Under the pieces are notes generated by a model. The model was not told where the DNA came from. It worked only from the letters and a program-made list of their open reading frames with translations, and did not search any database. DNA of 64,000 nucleotides, taken from positions 357,501 through 421,500 of the forward strand of contig NZ_CP118747.1 of assembly GCF_030996345.1 (NCBI RefSeq), written 5' to 3'. The translations under genes were made by a program, and so were the position numbers. Origin of the DNA: Acidithiobacillus sp. AMEEHan (lineage in GTDB: Bacteria > Pseudomonadota > Gammaproteobacteria > Acidithiobacillales > Acidithiobacillaceae). Shown here piece after piece: positions 50,416 through 57,509 of this stretch (position 1 is the stretch's first letter; every line of letters starts with the position of its first letter).

Positions 50416-51561
50416 TTACCCACTCAATGTGTCGAGGAGCCCAACAAACTGATTGGGTTGATTGCCATTCTGGCCAAAAGCATCACCTGGAGTGAAGTGA
50501 TAGACATGTACGTAGCTCAACTCTCCCTCCAGGAACCAGTGCTTGGTCTGGTAGATCGGCGTAAGGGTCAGACCCACGGCTCGACTCCCAGGACCGTAGC
50601 CGAGATCGTTTCCCGCCAAGGTAGTACTCTGTCCATTATAATATACGCTCGGAGTGTCGCTGTAGGCCATGTAATCCAAACGTGTGCTCAGCGAATACTG
50701 AGGAGTAAAAGCATAGTTGGCATCGATACTGGCACCGTACTGATCACCGTCGCCGGTAGGATTACCAAACTGTGGCCCATTGATCAGTTTTTGATATTGC
50801 AGATACGCAAACATATTGAGCTTGCTGCCACTATAGTTATATCCGAGCAGATAGAAATCGGAGTTGTCCAGAGGACCGGCATAGTCAGTTTGGCCGGCGT
50901 TACCACCACCCTGTATCGTTATAGAATTGGCAGAGTTCAAATTATAACTCAATTGGCCGACCACCCAGTTGAAGCGCTTGGAGTAATAGCCGTCCGTCCA
51001 GGCTACTGATGCCGAAAAAGGACCGGCACTGTAATTGGCTTGAATTCCGCGACTGATCGTCTGCTGCTGCCAACCATCCAAGCCAAACTGAATGTTGTAG
51101 GAGCTGGAGATGAGATCCGTGAGCGGGGTAATGCCGGTGATGGCCGGCAGTTTGCCAATTTGTATGTTGAAATCATTGCTCGGCGTGATTTGCAAATAGG
51201 CCAAAGGCAACGGTCCAAAAGTGCTACTGATAGTACTGCCTGTGGAACTGGCTGGCTGGCCAATACCATAAAAATTGTAAGCACCTGCTTCGACGTAGAA
51301 CTGTAGCAGACCGCTGGTTTTGGCCACGGAAACCAAACCATCGGTAACGTCGGCACTGAAATACTTTCCAGCGGGACCGGATTGATCGAAGCGATTACTC
51401 TGCGCGCGTCCGTTGACACTCAAGAGCCCGCCCACACTCAACTTACCGAGAGGGCCGGCGTCGACGTTGATGGTGGGCGGCGTGGCAGGTAAAACCGCCG
51501 CCCCCGCGGAGCCAGAAAACAAGCAAGTTACCAAAACAGCTATTTTGCGATGATGGGTCAT
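50416..51561 (-). CDS. Outer-membrane beta-barrel porin, 3' end truncated at the IS
   Basis: 381 aa. Signal peptide of about 20 residues (KIAVLVTCLFSGSAGA). The mature part has many amphipathic strands, Gly/Asn/Ser-rich turns, PLAYLQITPSNDFNIQIGKLPAITG and LDYMAYSDTPSVYYNGQ, as in porins of the BBP2-like group common in acidophilic sulfur oxidisers. The last codons (DTLSG, stop) are formed by the junction with the IS end; a barrel normally ends in an aromatic residue. Probably 6-10 residues are lost, including the sorting signal. The ATG at 51561 has AGGAG upstream. Confidence 0.8.
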   Translation of the reverse strand: MTHHRKIAVLVTCLFSGSAGAAVLPATPPTINVDAGPLGKLSVGGLLSVNGRAQSNRFDQSGPAGKYFSADVTDGLVSVAKTSGLLQFYVEAGAYNFYGIGQPASSTGSTISSTFGPLPLAYLQITPSNDFNIQIGKLPAITGITPLTDLISSSYNIQFGLDGWQQQTISRGIQANYSAGPFSASVAWTDGYYSKRFNWVVGQLSYNLNSANSITIQGGGNAGQTDYAGPLDNSDFYLLGYNYSGSKLNMFAYLQYQKLINGPQFGNPTGDGDQYGASIDANYAFTPQYSLSTRLDYMAYSDTPSVYYNGQSTTLAGNDLGYGPGSRAVGLTLTPIYQTKHWFLEGELSYVHVYHFTPGDAFGQNGNQPNQFVGLLDTLSG

Positions 51562-51665
51562 ATTATTTTCTCCTAATTTGTTAAACTTATTACACAACCG
51601 CGCGGCACTGACGCCAAGCGTAATCGCGCAAACCTGCGCTGCTACAATCTGGACGTTGCTCCGCA

Positions 51666-51695
51666 ATGTTAGCAATTGTTGTACCAAAAAGACAA
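51666..51695 (-). promoter_or_regulatory. Candidate promoter of the porin gene
   Basis: On the minus strand TTGTCT (51690-51695), 18 bases and TAACAT (51666-51671). It would give a leader of about 100 bases before the ATG at 51561. Confidence 0.4.
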
Positions 51696-51940
51696 ATTAC
51701 GTATCTCCCTGAGCTCTGTGCATCGGGACACCCAAAAAATCCATCACAACTGCATGATTTTAAAAAAATAAAACCGGATCTTTTGGAGAACATACGACCA
51801 GCGGTGGCGCCCAGCTCCCTCAAGCGGAATCCCTCCCTGCACAACTTTGGCGAATCAGGGTGCCAATTTTGCCCTACAGTGAGGCAGTTTTGCACCTTTT
51901 TGGACATGCGGAACGCCAGCAGGCGAGACCCTGCGCGCCC
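51696..51940. other. Intergenic stretch without a recognisable gene
   Basis: It lies between the porin promoter and the 3' end of the first CorA gene. It is more AT-rich than the genes around it. It contains only short open frames without protein-like sequence, and no clear hairpin terminator for the CorA run. The part before 51695 is the porin leader and promoter. Confidence 0.6.
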
Positions 51941-52855
51941 CTAGCGCAGCCGTAACCAACCGATGCGATAAAAAAGAAATGCCGTGCCGAGTTCTACAGC
52001 AAGCAGGCCGCTGACGATGGTAACAAAGGAATAGGGCCAATTGGGAATGGGGCCGAGATCGACATTCATGGCCACGGCGCCGGGGATGAATAGAGGGATG
52101 GTGGCGAGAATGATCACCGCCGCCATGAACTTGAAGATGTTGTTGACGTTGTTGTTGACCACATAAGTGTAGGCATTGAGCAGGCTGTTGATGGTTTCCT
52201 GCTCGGTATCGACCTGTTCCCGCGCCTGACGCAGCTCGATGCGGCTGTCTTCGTGGTATTCGAGAAATTCCGCGGAATCCCTCGGTAACCAGGGCCGCAA
52301 CTCCTCGAGGAGATGTTCGATCTGCAACAGGCCGAGGCTGAGGTCAAGCAAGCGATCATTGACTTCCAAGGCGGCATAAATGACGTGGATGGTCTGCGCC
52401 CGCCGCAGGTCTTTCTCTACCTTGACCACGTCCTGGCTCACGTCCCGAGACATGCGCACGTAACGTCGGGCGATTTCGTGCACGATCTGCAGGACCACTT
52501 CGTAGCGCTTGCGCGGCGCTGCGGGATCGAGGAGCGCATCCAGAAAACGCACTGGTTCGTTGCTGAGGGTAACGAGGTATCCCGGCACCAGGATCAAGGT
52601 CAGAGGCAGCAGATCGAAGGTGCTGGAATGCGGGCTATGGTGGTGCGGGACGGTAAACTGCAGCGCCAGAAAGCCCTGCTCGCGCACGAAGGGCCGCGCC
52701 GGCTTGTCTTCCAGACGGCGGCGCAGGAACGGCTCCGGGACTCCTAGATCCGCCGCCGCTTGGGCCAGTTCCTCGGCACTTGGGGCGAGGAGATGCAACC
52801 AGTCGCGAGCGCGCCCGTTGCCAGTGAGAAAGGCGCCTTCGATCCGTCTCAACAT
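51941..52855 (-). CDS. CorA-family transporter homologue, paralogue D (VAMN signature)
   Basis: 304 aa, last of four consecutive CorA-like genes. A soluble alpha/beta N-terminal domain is followed by long helices (about 120-235), then two membrane helices at the C-terminus: FKFMAAVIILATIPLFIPGA and the last 25 residues. The signature that should be YGMN between them reads VAMN (PGAVAMNVDLGPIPNWPYSF), so the Asn selectivity residue is kept but Gly is not. It starts 9 bases after paralogue C, with GAGG upstream. Confidence 0.88.
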   Translation of the reverse strand: MLRRIEGAFLTGNGRARDWLHLLAPSAEELAQAAADLGVPEPFLRRRLEDKPARPFVREQGFLALQFTVPHHHSPHSSTFDLLPLTLILVPGYLVTLSNEPVRFLDALLDPAAPRKRYEVVLQIVHEIARRYVRMSRDVSQDVVKVEKDLRRAQTIHVIYAALEVNDRLLDLSLGLLQIEHLLEELRPWLPRDSAEFLEYHEDSRIELRQAREQVDTEQETINSLLNAYTYVVNNNVNNIFKFMAAVIILATIPLFIPGAVAMNVDLGPIPNWPYSFVTIVSGLLAVELGTAFLFYRIGWLRLR

Positions 52856-52864
52856 GGGCCGGCC

Positions 52865-53812
52865 TCACATCTCGAAGAAACCATGTTTCCTCCCCCACCA
52901 GGCGATATACAGCGATGCCCCGAAGCCATAGGTCAGCAGAAAGTACCAGGTGAATTTCCAATGACCAAGGGGCAGATGGACTTCCATATGAAAGGGCATG
53001 ATCAAGGCGATGGGAATCATCAGCAGGGCCAGCCAGAGGGTCATGACCTTCATCACCGAGTGCGAGTTGTTCTGCACGATGCCGGTATAGCAGTTGGTGA
53101 CCGAGGTATAGCGCTCCCAGACGAGGCTGACGCCCTCTTCCACCCGCCGCAGTTCCGCCTGCAGCTCCTCGAGGGGGGCGACCAAGGCGCTTTCTTCCTC
53201 TGCCTCGCGCAGCCAAGCACGCAGGGTGTGACCCAGATCGCGTAGAGAGACGACGAGGTCCCCCATACTGCGGTTGAGCTTGACGATTTCCCGCAGCTCG
53301 CGGTTGGTCATGGCGTGGCGTAGCGCCGCACGCAAGGTCTGCAAACGGGCGACGATGCGCTGCGCCGCAAGGTCGTGGCTGTGGATACAAACCAGGATCA
53401 GGCGCAGGAGGGCCTGTTCCCGGGATTCGGCATTGCTCATCTCTTCGATTTCCCGTTGCACCGAGGCAAGACTCGCGGCGGGCGCCAGCACCCAAAGGCT
53501 AGCGGGGGCAACGATGACCGAAAGGGAGACCTCCAAGAGTCTCTCGATACCCGCATCCAAATCGCGTCGATCGTGTACATAAGGGAGGCGCAGGTGCCAG
53601 ACCTGTGATGCGAGGAGCTCCAGGCGCTGGGCAACATCCTCGTCCGGACGCTGCAGACGAAACCAGGACTCGGGCAAGCCGAGGGCCCGAGCGTAGCCGC
53701 TCCAGCCATCATCGGCATCGGCGCCGAGCAGGAAGGCACCCTCCACCGGGGCCGTGGCGGGGAGCTCGGCGGGATTCCGCCATACCGTCCACAGCCAGGG
53801 ATTCAGATCCAA
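52865..53812 (-). CDS. CorA-family homologue, paralogue C (GMN signature lost)
   Basis: 315 aa from TTG at 53812, chosen because GGAGG sits five bases upstream and the overlap with paralogue B is then 10 bases; the open frame reaches 53893. Coiled helices are followed by two C-terminal membrane helices. In place of YGMN it reads MPFHMEVHLPLGHW, with neither Gly nor Asn at the pore entrance, so Mg transport in the known way is unlikely. It may be a regulatory subunit in a mixed pentamer, or have another ion. Confidence 0.82.
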   Translation of the reverse strand: MDLNPWLWTVWRNPAELPATAPVEGAFLLGADADDGWSGYARALGLPESWFRLQRPDEDVAQRLELLASQVWHLRLPYVHDRRDLDAGIERLLEVSLSVIVAPASLWVLAPAASLASVQREIEEMSNAESREQALLRLILVCIHSHDLAAQRIVARLQTLRAALRHAMTNRELREIVKLNRSMGDLVVSLRDLGHTLRAWLREAEEESALVAPLEELQAELRRVEEGVSLVWERYTSVTNCYTGIVQNNSHSVMKVMTLWLALLMIPIALIMPFHMEVHLPLGHWKFTWYFLLTYGFGASLYIAWWGRKHGFFEM

Positions 53813-54738
53813 TGTCGCCTCCGAAACCACAGCACCGCCAGCAGAGAAAGCGAAAAACTGCCGCCCATTAGCGTGGGCCAAGCGTAATGCCAATTCTGCA
53901 GCGGCAAAGGCACGTTCATACCGTAGATGGTGGCAACGGTTGCAGGAATGGCGATGATCACCGTCCAGCCGGTAATGACTTTCAGGGTGTTGCTGATGTT
54001 GGTCTGCAACACGCCGCCATAGGCATCCATCATGTTGGTGACCGTCGAGGTGTAGATTTCTGTCATGTCCCGCGCCTGCTGGAGATCGACGAGGGCGTCG
54101 GCGAGGTCTTCGGAATCCTCTTCATCCTGGGTGATGATCGGCAGCCGCAGCAATTGCTGCAGGACGGCGATGTTGCCGCGCAGGGCGGAGGTAAAGCGGA
54201 TGAGGATCTTGCTCAGACTGAGCATACTGAAGAATTCGTCGTTACTCTGAGAATGGTGCAGGCGTTCTTCGGTGTGGACGATCTCTTCGTTGATCACCTT
54301 GAGGGCATCGAGGAAGGCGCTGGCCATGCGCTGGATCATCTCCACCGTCAACCAGCGCGGGTCGAGCTCGTCGACTTCTTTGGGTAGCTGCGCCTCGATA
54401 GCCCGCAGCAGGGGCAGTTCCTCGGAACTGACAGTAAGAATCTCCTCGCGGCCAAAGACGATACCCAGGGGCAGCACCGAGAAACTCGGGCGGCCGGAAT
54501 CCGGATCCGGGCGCGCCAGGGGAATCTTGAGGATGACCAGGATGTTGTTGGCCTCCTTTTCCAGACGCGGACGCTCGTCGAGGTCCTGCACGTCCTGAAA
54601 ATACTCCTCGTAGAGCTGAAAGCGCTGGGTCAGCTCGGCAACCTGCTGCGGGTCGGGAGAGGTCACGCTGGTCCAGTGATAGGTGCGTCGCCCCTCTCCG
54701 CGCAGGGCGATGACACGTGCTGCCCGCGAATTTTTCAT
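53803..54738 (-). CDS. corA: CorA-family magnesium/cobalt transporter, paralogue B (canonical YGMN)
   Basis: 311 aa. The only one of the four with the exact CorA motif, IYGMNVPLPLQNW, near residue 272, between the two C-terminal membrane helices. The N-terminal cytoplasmic funnel and stalk helix (VITGWTVIIAIPATVATIYG leads into the pore) look normal. The ATG at 54738 overlaps the stop of paralogue A by four bases (ATGA), with GAGG six bases upstream. Most likely a working Mg2+ channel in the inner membrane. Confidence 0.92.
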   Translation of the reverse strand: MKNSRAARVIALRGEGRRTYHWTSVTSPDPQQVAELTQRFQLYEEYFQDVQDLDERPRLEKEANNILVILKIPLARPDPDSGRPSFSVLPLGIVFGREEILTVSSEELPLLRAIEAQLPKEVDELDPRWLTVEMIQRMASAFLDALKVINEEIVHTEERLHHSQSNDEFFSMLSLSKILIRFTSALRGNIAVLQQLLRLPIITQDEEDSEDLADALVDLQQARDMTEIYTSTVTNMMDAYGGVLQTNISNTLKVITGWTVIIAIPATVATIYGMNVPLPLQNWHYAWPTLMGGSFSLSLLAVLWFRRRHWI

Positions 54739-55625
54739 AGCCAACCTCGCCGTTTGAAATGCACACTCATGAGCAGGGAAATCCCAAAGGCCACACCAAT
54801 CGCTACCCAGACCGTCCAGTGGCTGTGTTGTTCCAGCAGCGGCACATTAACGCCAAAAATCGTTGCCACTAGGCTTGGTACATAGAGTACCAGGGCCAGC
54901 ACGGTTAGCACCTTGAGCCCGTGGTTGATGTTGATCTGTACCATGCCGGCGTAGGCATCCATCATGTCGCTGGCGGTGTTGGCGCTGATCTCGGCGCGGT
55001 CGCGGGCGTGCTGCAGGTCGGCGATGGCGAGGTTGAGGGCAGAGCGGTTAGCCTCGTCCCAACCCACGGCGGCGCTGCGCGACACCTTGAAAATGGCGAC
55101 GATATTGCTGGCGAGGGTCACGTAGAAGCGCGTCAATGCCTTGCTGAGGGCTAGCAGGGCGTAGAAGTCCTCGGTGCGCTGGGTTTCGTCCAGGCGTGCT
55201 TCCACGACGAGAATTTCCTTACGCAAACGCTCGACGGTGCGTAGATAACTCGTTGCGAGTAGCTGCATCAGCCAAATCAAGGTAACGCGGGGGTCCTGAA
55301 ACTTGCGCGCATTCCATTCACGCAGAAAAGGCCACTCCACTTCGCTGAAGGTCCATAAGCGATCTTCCCCCCAGAGCAGGGCCAGGGGCCGCAGCACGCA
55401 TTCCGCGTCGACGCCTTCCTGCCGCCACGGAATCTGCATGACCAGGAGCAGGTACGATCCAACTCGCTCAAGGCGCGGGCTTTGGTCTTGCTCGAGAAGT
55501 TGGTCGAAGAGGTCATCGGGGAGATCGAGCTGCTGCAGCAGGGTCGCCAGCAACTCCGGCGATGGTACCGGGTGATGGAACCAGCGCTGTCTTACGCCGC
55601 TGCTCGTCAGAATCGTACTCGCCAT
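54735..55625 (-). CDS. CorA/ZntB-family transporter, paralogue A (FGVN signature)
   Basis: 296 aa, first gene of the run. Two C-terminal membrane helices with ATIFGVNVPLLEQHSHW between them. GVN in place of GMN is seen in ZntB-type proteins of the same superfamily, so zinc or another divalent ion is possible. Cytoplasmic domain about 1-230 with long stalk helices (SANTASDMMDAYAGMVQINI). The ATG at 55625 lies 78 bases after the photolyase stop, behind a candidate promoter. Confidence 0.9.
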   Translation of the reverse strand: MASTILTSSGVRQRWFHHPVPSPELLATLLQQLDLPDDLFDQLLEQDQSPRLERVGSYLLLVMQIPWRQEGVDAECVLRPLALLWGEDRLWTFSEVEWPFLREWNARKFQDPRVTLIWLMQLLATSYLRTVERLRKEILVVEARLDETQRTEDFYALLALSKALTRFYVTLASNIVAIFKVSRSAAVGWDEANRSALNLAIADLQHARDRAEISANTASDMMDAYAGMVQININHGLKVLTVLALVLYVPSLVATIFGVNVPLLEQHSHWTVWVAIGVAFGISLLMSVHFKRRGWL

Positions 55626-55653
55626 ACGTCGCCACCCTTGCCGATCCGGCTGG

Positions 55654-55683
55654 GTTATAGCACAGGCGCCGGCGACAGTGGAA
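55654..55683 (-). promoter_or_regulatory. Candidate promoter of the four-CorA run
   Basis: On the minus strand TTCCAC (55678-55683), 18 bases and TGC-TATAAC, an extended -10 (TATAAC at 55654-55659). It lies in the 78-base gap between the photolyase and the first CorA gene, so the array can be expressed apart from the photolyase. Confidence 0.45.
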
Positions 55684-55703
55684 GCCAGCGACGACGCCTT
55701 AGC

Positions 55704-57242
55704 TCACACGATGGTGTAGCGTTCCCGCAGATCCGCCGCCTGCGCACGGATAGCGGCCAGCTCGGCAGGGGATTTCCGCTCCAGGTTGCGCCATTGCAGA
55801 GCGGTACGCGGATGCTTGCTGAATGTCTCCTGGTGGCGTTGCAGGAAGTCCCAGTACAAGGTGGTGAAGGGGCAGGCGTCGGCGCCCGTCGCTTGCTCCG
55901 GCCGGTAGGGACAGCGCTGGCAATGTCCGCCCATGCGTTGCAGATACTGGCCGCTCGCCACATAAGGCTTAGAGGCGAGCATACCGCCATCGGCGTACTG
56001 TGACATCCCAAGCACATTGGGGAGTTCGACCCACTCTACGGCATCGACGTAGATCGCCAGGAACCACTCGTGGATGGCCTGGGGACGAACACCGAGAAGC
56101 AAGGCAAAAAGTCCAGTCACCATCAGACGCTCGATGTGGTGGGCGTAGCCGGTTTCCAGGGTGCGTTGCAGCACGTCGCGCAAACAGGCCATCTCGATCT
56201 CGCCAGTCCAGTACCACGCGGGCAAGGGCTGCTCCGCGCCCAGGGCGTTGCGCTCCAAATAATGCGGCATCTCGCGCCAGTAGATGCCGCGCACGTACTC
56301 CCGCCACCCCAAAATCTGGCGCACGAAGCCTTCGACGGCGGCCAGGGATGCCCGCCCGGCATCGAGTTCGGCGATGGCACCGTCGATGGCCCGCCGCGGA
56401 TCGAGCAAGCCCAGATTCATCGCTGCCGAAAGCCGCGAGTGATAGAGCCAAACCTCTCCCGGCCAGGTGGCGTCTTGAAAGTGTCCAAAACTCGGGAGGC
56501 GATGGCGCAGAAAATCGTTCAATGCCTCCTCCGCCTGGGCGGCGGTCACCGGCCAGTCGAAACGGTGGAGACTGCCGGGGTGCTCCGGAAATTCCCTTTC
56601 CACCATCGCCATCACCTCCTGGGTGATGGCGTCCGGCGGAAAACTGCAGGGCTCGGGAATCCAGCCCGGTCCGGCGCGGCCAAAACTGCGACGATTGTCG
56701 CTGTCGTAGTTCCAACGTCCACCCCGAGGTTCGTCACCCTGCATCAGGATGCCGCTGCGCTGGCGCAGAAAGCGGTACCAGTGCTCCATGCGGTACTGCC
56801 GCCGTCCTTGCGCCCAATCCGTAAAGACCGCGAGGGGGAAGAGAAAGCGATGATCTTCGCACTCCCGGTAGTCGATGCCGAGGCGGGTACAGAGGGCGCG
56901 GATCGCTTCCCGCAACGCCCAGGTTCCCGGTTGGGCGCAGCGCAGTTCCGTTGGACGCTGCCGTAACAGGATCTGCTCCAAGCGCTCCACCAAGCTCTCG
57001 CCGCAACTTTCCGGGAGGGTTACGTAGAGGACCGGCAAACCCCGCTCCCGCAGCGCCGCGGCAAAATGTCGCATAGCCGAGAGGAAAAGTACGATCCGCG
57101 CCTTGTGGGACCAAACCTGCTCCGCTTCGCTGCGGGCCTCGATGAAAACGCAAAGATCGGAGGCGGGGTCAAGCTCGGACAAGGCGGCGGAGTGGGGATC
57201 AAGGTGATCGCCGAGAAGCAAAACCAGTTTTGCGGCGTTCAT
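55704..57242 (-). CDS. Iron-sulfur bacterial cryptochrome/(6-4) photolyase family protein (FeS-BCP)
   Basis: 512 aa. N-terminal Rossmann antenna domain (LVLLLGDHLDPHSAAL), then the FAD-binding helical domain with GPGWIPEPCSFPPD, QILGWREYVRGIYWREMP and MSQYADGGMLASKPYVASGQYLQRMG. Cysteines 353, 441, 444 and 457 have the spacing of the [4Fe-4S] ligands of this class (88, 3 and 13 apart). Known members repair (6-4) lesions using light. The ATG at 57242 overlaps the DUF2256 stop (ATGA). A second, different photolyase lies at 63186. Confidence 0.93.
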   Translation of the reverse strand: MNAAKLVLLLGDHLDPHSAALSELDPASDLCVFIEARSEAEQVWSHKARIVLFLSAMRHFAAALRERGLPVLYVTLPESCGESLVERLEQILLRQRPTELRCAQPGTWALREAIRALCTRLGIDYRECEDHRFLFPLAVFTDWAQGRRQYRMEHWYRFLRQRSGILMQGDEPRGGRWNYDSDNRRSFGRAGPGWIPEPCSFPPDAITQEVMAMVEREFPEHPGSLHRFDWPVTAAQAEEALNDFLRHRLPSFGHFQDATWPGEVWLYHSRLSAAMNLGLLDPRRAIDGAIAELDAGRASLAAVEGFVRQILGWREYVRGIYWREMPHYLERNALGAEQPLPAWYWTGEIEMACLRDVLQRTLETGYAHHIERLMVTGLFALLLGVRPQAIHEWFLAIYVDAVEWVELPNVLGMSQYADGGMLASKPYVASGQYLQRMGGHCQRCPYRPEQATGADACPFTTLYWDFLQRHQETFSKHPRTALQWRNLERKSPAELAAIRAQAADLRERYTIV

Positions 57243-57385
57243 GTGTTGTTGATGCTTTGTTTTTTGGCGCGGCAGGCGGCAGAGCAATACTTCACCGCCT
57301 CCCAGTCCTTGCGCCAGCGTTTTCGCCAGGAAAATGGGCGGTGACAGACGGGACAGATCTTCTGGGGTAGCTGCGTTTTTTTCAT
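57239..57385 (-). CDS. DUF2256 small zinc-ribbon-like protein
   Basis: 48 aa, basic. Two Cys pairs, ICPVCHRPFSWRKRW and YCSAACRAKK, form a probable zinc knuckle. DUF2256 genes commonly neighbour FeS photolyases. The ATG at 57385 is the family start; the stop overlaps the photolyase start by four bases, so the two are translationally coupled. Function unknown. Confidence 0.9.
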   Translation of the reverse strand: MKKTQLPQKICPVCHRPFSWRKRWRKDWEAVKYCSAACRAKKQSINNT

Positions 57386-57394
57386 CGAGCACTC

Positions 57395-57445
57395 TTGATC
57401 TGAATTTGTACTATACATAATATGGACGTGAAAGCCGATGCGCAA
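57395..57445. promoter_or_regulatory. Back-to-back promoters shared by the photolyase unit and the oxidase-Cfa operon
   Basis: Plus strand: TTGATC (57395-57400), 17 bases, TAATAT (57418-57423). Minus strand: TTGCGC (57440-57445), 17 bases, TATTAT (57417-57422). The two -10 boxes lie on top of each other, so the promoters exclude one another unless co-activated. The dyad TGTA-CTA-TACA (57407-57417) sits in the plus-strand spacer. MerR-type light regulators (LitR/CarH) are said to favour TGTA/TACA half-sites; no such gene is in the window. Confidence 0.6.
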
Positions 57446-57509
57446 GGGAATTGCATCCGCACCCCCATTCCTTGCGTAAGAGAATTAGACTTTGCCCCCG
57501 GAGGCGCCG

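Noticed and set aside
49140-50430. Terminal inverted repeats and target duplication of the ISL3 element
   Set aside because: Only GTGGGTA is shared clearly at the two ends; possible 8-base flanks agree at 6 of 8 at best, so exact IS ends are not claimed.
51840-51880. A sigma-54-like GGCAC...GC sequence on the minus strand upstream of the porin
   Set aside because: The GG to GC spacing is 11 rather than 10 and the second box is poor.
57407-57417. Assignment of TGTACTATACA as a LitR/CarH operator
   Set aside because: The motif is short and no regulator gene is visible; kept only as a possibility in the promoter entry.
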